A stretch of 64,000 nucleotides of DNA, taken from Polychytrium aggregatum (Eukaryota > Chytridiomycota > Chytridiomycetes > Polychytriales). The notes beneath the pieces are model-generated. The model worked only from the letters and a program-made list of their open reading frames with translations. It searched no databases and was not told the origin of the DNA. Location of the stretch: the NCBI RefSeq assembly GCF_025602895.1, contig NW_026516311.1, positions 93,342 to 157,341 of the forward strand, written 5' to 3'. This document shows, one piece after another, positions 59,402-64,000 of the stretch. Position numbers and translations under genes: made by a program. Within the stretch, counting starts at the first letter, position 1, and each line of letters starts with the position of its first letter.

Positions 59402-60377
59402 TGTTAGAAACAAGGCAGAGACGGGGCAAGGAATGGCTTAGGAGAGTGATGATCGCGTGTATTGTGAGATAATTCACTGAGGGGATATTGTCATCGGGGG
59501 CGCCTGTCTATTTATACTCTATACTGTCGTTGAGTACCCGCCAAACGATAAGCCACATCTTTGATCATGCCCCGATCAAATTAAGATAATTAAAGAATAT
59601 GAATCGATTTTCCATGCCTTTCCTCGCACTTCCCTCAAGTCAGGTGTTCATTCGCTTCAGTGCCAACATGGCTGTCCCGAATCACGTTGTTCGAACACGG
59701 CGTCGCGGTCGGTCGATTCATAAAACCTGCCAGCCCCGTTCCTCCCAGTAACCCCGACTAGTTCTCACGCCCCTCTACCCTGCCCAGCCGGCTCTGTTCC
59801 TGTTTCTCACATCTGGGATGGTGCTGGGGGGGGGAGGGCGAGGAGTGCAGCAAACGGGGGGCAGGGGCGGCAAAGCGAGAGGGTCCGCCGAGAGCAGCAG
59901 AGCGAGGATGCCGGAGGGAGAACGACATGGCGAGAGAGCCGGGAGGGAGGGAGCTGCCGCGGTTTCCCATCTAGATGCTGATTGGCTGGCAGCAACCCGG
60001 AACAAAGGGCTTGTTCGGTCGGAATCTTGTGTAACGAAACACGTGTGTTTGTGCCCAGTGCCCGCCGTCGTGAGTACAAGCTGCAATTGGAGAGGGGAGG
60101 ATAATTGTAAGTGTTCAAACCGCACTTTCCGGCGGCTGGAACCACGTGTGACACGCTTCCCGATCCAGCACACCTGTCCGCGATTGGGTTACACGAGTGC
60201 GCCTGTCCAGCTCTGTTGATTGTTCCCACAGCCATGTACCTTGAGAGACCCAATAAATAAATGACTTCCCTCGCCCGGCTCGTCCCAGGCGTGTGAATCT
60301 CTCACAATCTTCCTGTCCAGTCTCCACGACCCCGTTTTCGCTCCACGACCCTGATTTCGCAGACCCAGCCCATAACA
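59402..60377 (+). mobile_element. LTR-like block B (LTR of a Ty3/gypsy-type element)
   Basis: It is bounded by TGTTA (59402-59406) and TAACA (60373-60377), matching inverted LTR ends. It contains GTCTATTTATAC (about 59508-59519) and AATAAATAAA (about 60250). TGGTAGCATCGGA, a plausible tRNA primer-binding site, follows immediately and overlaps the gag start codon. It shares the landmark blocks of block A. Confidence 0.6.
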
Positions 60378-61178
60378 TGGTAGCATCGGATATAAGTAGC
60401 TCCGACGACCACGTCCGTGCCTTCGGGCTATTCTCTTTGCAGGAGCAGGTCTCTGTTCTCACCGCCCTTCGAAGCAGAATCGGCGTTGCTACACCCCTGC
60501 GCCATCGCCCCTGCCCCTGTGACGACTCCGTCCAGTCGCCACATGTCGCGAGGGCTGGGTCGTGCACGCGAGCGAGGAGACTCCCCATCACCACCCCCAC
60601 TGCGGCTTGCTGGGTTCCCACGATTAATAAAGGGCGATGCCCCAGCACCGGAAGGGCCCAGCAAGACGAGTCTTCTGTTTATCTCGCCTTCCTGTTCGTC
60701 CGTTGGGTCCACGTCCCTGAATATACATCTGTTTCGCCCGTACTCGCCGTTGCCTGTTACCCGCCTATCCCGTGCCTCGATAGTCCCATGTTCCGTCCCC
60801 CATTCGTTACAACCCCTGCCTCCTCAGTGAAGCCCAAGATCCCCCGAACCCTTCACCGGTGTTCGGAAGGCTGGAGTAGTCGAGGAGTTCATCCTCTCGA
60901 AGAACGAGTACATCGACTACTACCAGCTCGACGATGACGTTGCCGTCCGCAACATCAACATGAACCTCCGTGGCACCGCCAAGTCCTGGTGGCGCTTCTA
61001 CGCCCAGAGGTACCCCGGGGAGGTAGCCAGCATGACCCCCGAGATTCTCACTAGCCTAATCCGTGAGAACTTCGTTCCAGTGACGGCCACCAGGCGCCTC
61101 CTGGACGAACTCGACAACCTGAGACAGACCAGGTCTGTCACAGATCTCTCTGCCCGTCAGGCTGCACCGTCGCACTTG
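60377..61178 (+). pseudogene. Decayed Ty3/gypsy gag, interrupted by a later LTR
   Basis: It opens MVASD like the intact gag downstream but loses frame within the first ~60 residues. From about 60835 a recognisable retrotransposon gag domain reappears in a different frame: VVEEFILSKNEYIDYYQLDD, MNLRGTAKSWWRFYAQRYPG and RRLLDELDNLRQTRSVTDLS. It then stops matching at about 61160-61178, where the next LTR begins. It is non-functional and has no pol. Confidence 0.72.
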
Positions 61179-61602
61179 TGTCACTGTTTGCGTCGCACAC
61201 TTTCCTTTTCCTTTGTCCTGCGACGCCTTTCCTTTTTCCTTGCTCTCATGTTGCACACGCCGCTCTGTGTTCCCTGCATTTGTCATCGACCATGCATTAG
61301 TCAGACGCCGTGTCACCCGCATTTGTCAGCCACCGAGCATTTGTCAGACTTTCACATGTTTCTCCGGTTAGCCGTTGCTGCCTGGCTGCTGTCCCGCCGC
61401 CTCCGCTGCTTCGCCCCCGCTGCGGCAGGCTTCGCCTCCGGGACCGCCAGACAGATAAATAGCCCGCCTTCACCCGCTCATGTTTCTGGTCATCACCTTC
61501 GACCCCAGACACACTTGACTATAGATCCTAGCCTCGCTAAGATCAATAAAAACCCTTCTCTATCTTCTTCTTTTGACTTCCTCTTGATCCCGTGATCTGA
61601 CA
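61179..61602 (+). mobile_element. 5' LTR of the second Ty3/gypsy element
   Basis: The LTR is inferred from TGTCA at 61179-61183 and TGACA at 61598-61602, a matching inverted pair. It contains ACAGATAAATAG (about 61451) as a TATA-like box and CAATAAAAACCC (about 61544) as a poly(A) signal. The sequence TGGTAGCATCGGA after it is the same candidate primer-binding site as at block B. The other LTR is outside the window. Confidence 0.55.
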
Positions 61603-64000
61603 TGGTAGCATCGGACGATCCCGCCGTCAATGCCTGCCTCCAGGCCCTTGAACAACTATCGCTCGAGGACCGCGCCCTGGTCCTCTCCGCCCTGACCGCC
61701 CAGCCGAATCTCCCCACCGTCCCTCCCGGTTTCAAGCGTCCCAAGATCCCGCTCCCCGACGCCTTCACTGGCGAGCGTAAGGCTGCTGTCGTTGACGAGT
61801 TTGTCTTCTCAATGACCGAGTACATTGCCTTCCACAGTCTCGATGACGCCACCGCCGTCGCCACCGTCGCCATGAACCTCAAGGGCAAGGCCAAGACCTG
61901 GTGGCGCCTCTGGTCCCAGGGCAAGCAACTCGACAACCTGACCCCGGCCGCCGTCCTGTCCCTCGTCCGCGACACCTTCTTTCCGTCCACCTCGCTGCGC
62001 ACCACCGAGGATGAGTTCGAAGCACTGCGCCACACCGGCTCCGTCGAGCAGTTCAACTCTCGTTTCCGCGATCTCCTCCTCGAGCTGCCCCACTTCAGCA
62101 ACAACCGCCAGAACCTGCAGCGCTACCTCACCAAGCTCAAGCACAGGGTGCGCATCGAAGTCGAATGGAAGCTTGACTCCGACACAGCCACCCTCGAAGA
62201 TGCCATGGCTCTCGCCGAGCGATACGAGGCCATCATGGGTCAATCTCAACCACTGATCCAACAGCCCTCTCGCACTCCGTTCCGCGACCAACCCTTCCGC
62301 GAGCTCCAGTTCCAGCGTCCTCCTCTCTTCCGCGCTCCACCTGGCCAGCCGCAGTTCCGCCCCATGGTCCGTCCTCCTCGTCCCGCCTTCCAGCCGACCC
62401 CAGCCTCCTGCACGTGACCCCAACGCCATGGACCTCGACAACGTCGACATGCGCCCGATCAAGAAGCTCACCGACCGCGAGAAGGAGTACCTCCGCCGTA
62501 ACGGAGGCTGCTTCCGCTGCCGCAAGTTCGGCCACCTTCTACGAAGATCAGGGAAACGACGAGGCGGCAACCCCTGGATCCTACGACCTCTGAAGGACCC
62601 GGCGAGTTGCCGCCATCCGACTCCGACCCCCGACGCTGACATATTGACTCTCGCCACCGGACCCCACCTGATCAACTCTCTCATCGACCCCCACCGCATT
62701 GCCGCCAACCACGGCAAGGGACTGCTTGTGATCGACGCCACCCTCAACGGCTCCCCGATCACCGTCCTCATCGACCCTGGTGCGACCAACTCGCACATCT
62801 CCGAGACCCTCGCCTCGACCCTCGACCTTCGAACCAAGACCACCGCCAACGCCGTCACGATGCCCAACGGCAAGTCCTTCCCGTCCTCCGTCACCGATCC
62901 CGTCGACCTCACCATCCACGACTACCACGCCCGCATCAACCTCTTCACCGCGCCACTCACCTGGGACGTCATCCTCGGCAAGAAACTGGCTCGATCAGAC
63001 CAACCCCGAGATCGACTGGCCCTCCAACCGAATCAAGTTCTCGATCGACGGGAAGCACCACACTTGGACGGCATCGCGACCCGACTCCGGAATGCCACTC
63101 ACGACCCTCGAACTCCGATCCCAGTACCACATGTCGACCCAGCAGATCAACGCACTCGCTTCGACTCCCGGCGCCGTGTATGTTTGTACTCTGAGCAGTG
63201 ACTTGAATACAGTTGCTGTTGAACCCTACGACCCCGTTGCCCAACTCGCCCGTGTCCTCGAACCACTGACCCCCGAACACCGATCCATCATCGCAAAGTA
63301 CCGCGATGCCTTCAACGAACTCAAGGAACTCCCCGCCTCACCGACCCGGCATCGACATGAACATCCGACTCGACGACTCTGCCAAGCCAACCTGGTCGTC
63401 GCTCTACCAGATGTCGGCCGAAGAACTCGCTCGACTCAAAAACGAACTCGACCGATTGCTCCGAATCGGCCACATCCGCAAGTCCGTCTCGCCCTTCGGC
63501 GCACCGATCTTCTGGGTCAAGCAGGGCGACAAGTTCCGACTCGTCTTTGACTTCCGCGCCCTCAACAAGATCACCGTCAAGGACCGCACCGCGCTGCCCA
63601 ACATGCGCGAGATCATCGACCGCCTGTCCAAGTGCCGTGTCTTCTCCAAGCTCGACTTGCAACGCGGATTCCACCAGATCCGCATTGCCGACGCCGACAC
63701 CCCCAAGACGGCCTTCAGGACCAAGTACGGCCACTTTGAGTGGCTTGTGATGCCCTTCGGCCTCGCCAATAGTCCCTCGGTTTTCCAAGCCGCGATGAAC
63801 GACATCTTCCGCGAATACATCGACGATTTTGTGTTCGTCTCATCAATCGACGACATCCTGATCGCATCCGAGGACGAGGACCAGCACATCCGCCACATCG
63901 AACTGGTCCTCGACAAGATCCACCGACACGGCTTCAGATCCGACCCGAGAAGTGTTCGTTCTTCAACTCGACCGTCACCTATCTCGGCTTCATCATCGGC
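61602..64000 (+). pseudogene. Ty3/gypsy gag-pol with frameshifts (runs off the window)
   Basis: The gag at 61602-62417 is open: MVASDDPAVNACLQALEQLS, then the capsid-like AMNLKGKAKTWWRLWSQGK and a Pro/Arg/Phe-rich tail. A second frame from 62428 holds a zinc-knuckle start CFRCRKFGH whose last Cys is lost to a frame change. The protease site reads VLIDPGATNSHIS, with DPG where DSG/DTG is usual. Past 62985 the frame shifts again, giving LDQTNPEIDWPSNRIKFS. RT motifs follow near 63420-63940: WVKQGDKFRLVFDFRALNK, LDLQRGFHQI, FGLANSPSVFQ, and SSIDDILIAS where Y/FxDD is expected. Another shift occurs near 63935, and YLGFIIG ends the window. There are at least four frame breaks, so the copy is probably dead. 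Confidence 0.85.

Noticed and set aside
61809-62915. 368-residue minus-strand ORF
   Set aside because: Antisense shadow of the gypsy gag and zinc-knuckle frames.

Overview
The window reads as nuclear DNA of a fungus: short spliceosomal introns (GTRNGT...YAG), a Zn2Cys6 regulator of the ERT1/AcuK type, an APSES/ankyrin cell-cycle factor, a fungalysin (M36) protease with WSC domains, and a LisH-WD40 PAC1. LAMTOR4-, LETMD1- and LRRC40-like genes, an M36 protease and a Fanzor remnant would fit an early-diverging (chytrid-like) fungus. That placement is inference; no rRNA or phylogeny is available here.

1-46.5 kb is mostly compact housekeeping DNA with alternating strands: replication factor C subunit (-), C1D/Rrp47 exosome cofactor (+), complex I NDUFA2 (+), aminoadipate aminotransferase (-), LETM1-domain mitochondrial protein (+), CRAL-TRIO protein with a C-terminal membrane anchor (+), ERT1-like factor (-), class I histone deacetylase RPD3 (+), APSES-ankyrin factor (+), LAMTOR4-like Ragulator subunit (-), prefoldin 1 (+), phosphopantetheinyl transferase (-), LIS1/PAC1 (-), nucleoporin NUP58/NUP49 (-), LRRC40 (+), and a secreted fungalysin with five WSC modules (-). 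Many introns and intergenic stretches carry small tandem repeats. Between the convergent 3' ends of the APSES and LAMTOR4 genes sits a 790-bp element with inverted ends, TA flanks and the C-terminal part of a Fanzor (eukaryotic TnpB-like RNA-guided nuclease).

46.9-64 kb is accessory in character. It opens with a single four-exon gene whose product is TIR-NACHT-WD40, an NLR/STAND receptor architecture. This is followed by a multi-exon Plavaka/Tnp2 (CACTA-type) transposase with well-preserved frames, and then by stacked LTR-retrotransposon debris: two LTR-like blocks, a decayed gag, a further LTR, and a frameshifted Ty3/gypsy gag-pol that runs off the end.

The most interesting items are the TIR-NACHT-WD40 receptor, the internally deleted Fanzor element with a solo relative about 14 kb away, and the fungalysin whose WSC exons and introns are duplicated as apparently identical 523-bp units. 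Exon junctions were placed by eye from splice consensus and frame continuity. Where I give exact exons the lengths sum to a whole number of codons; other intron edges are approximate.
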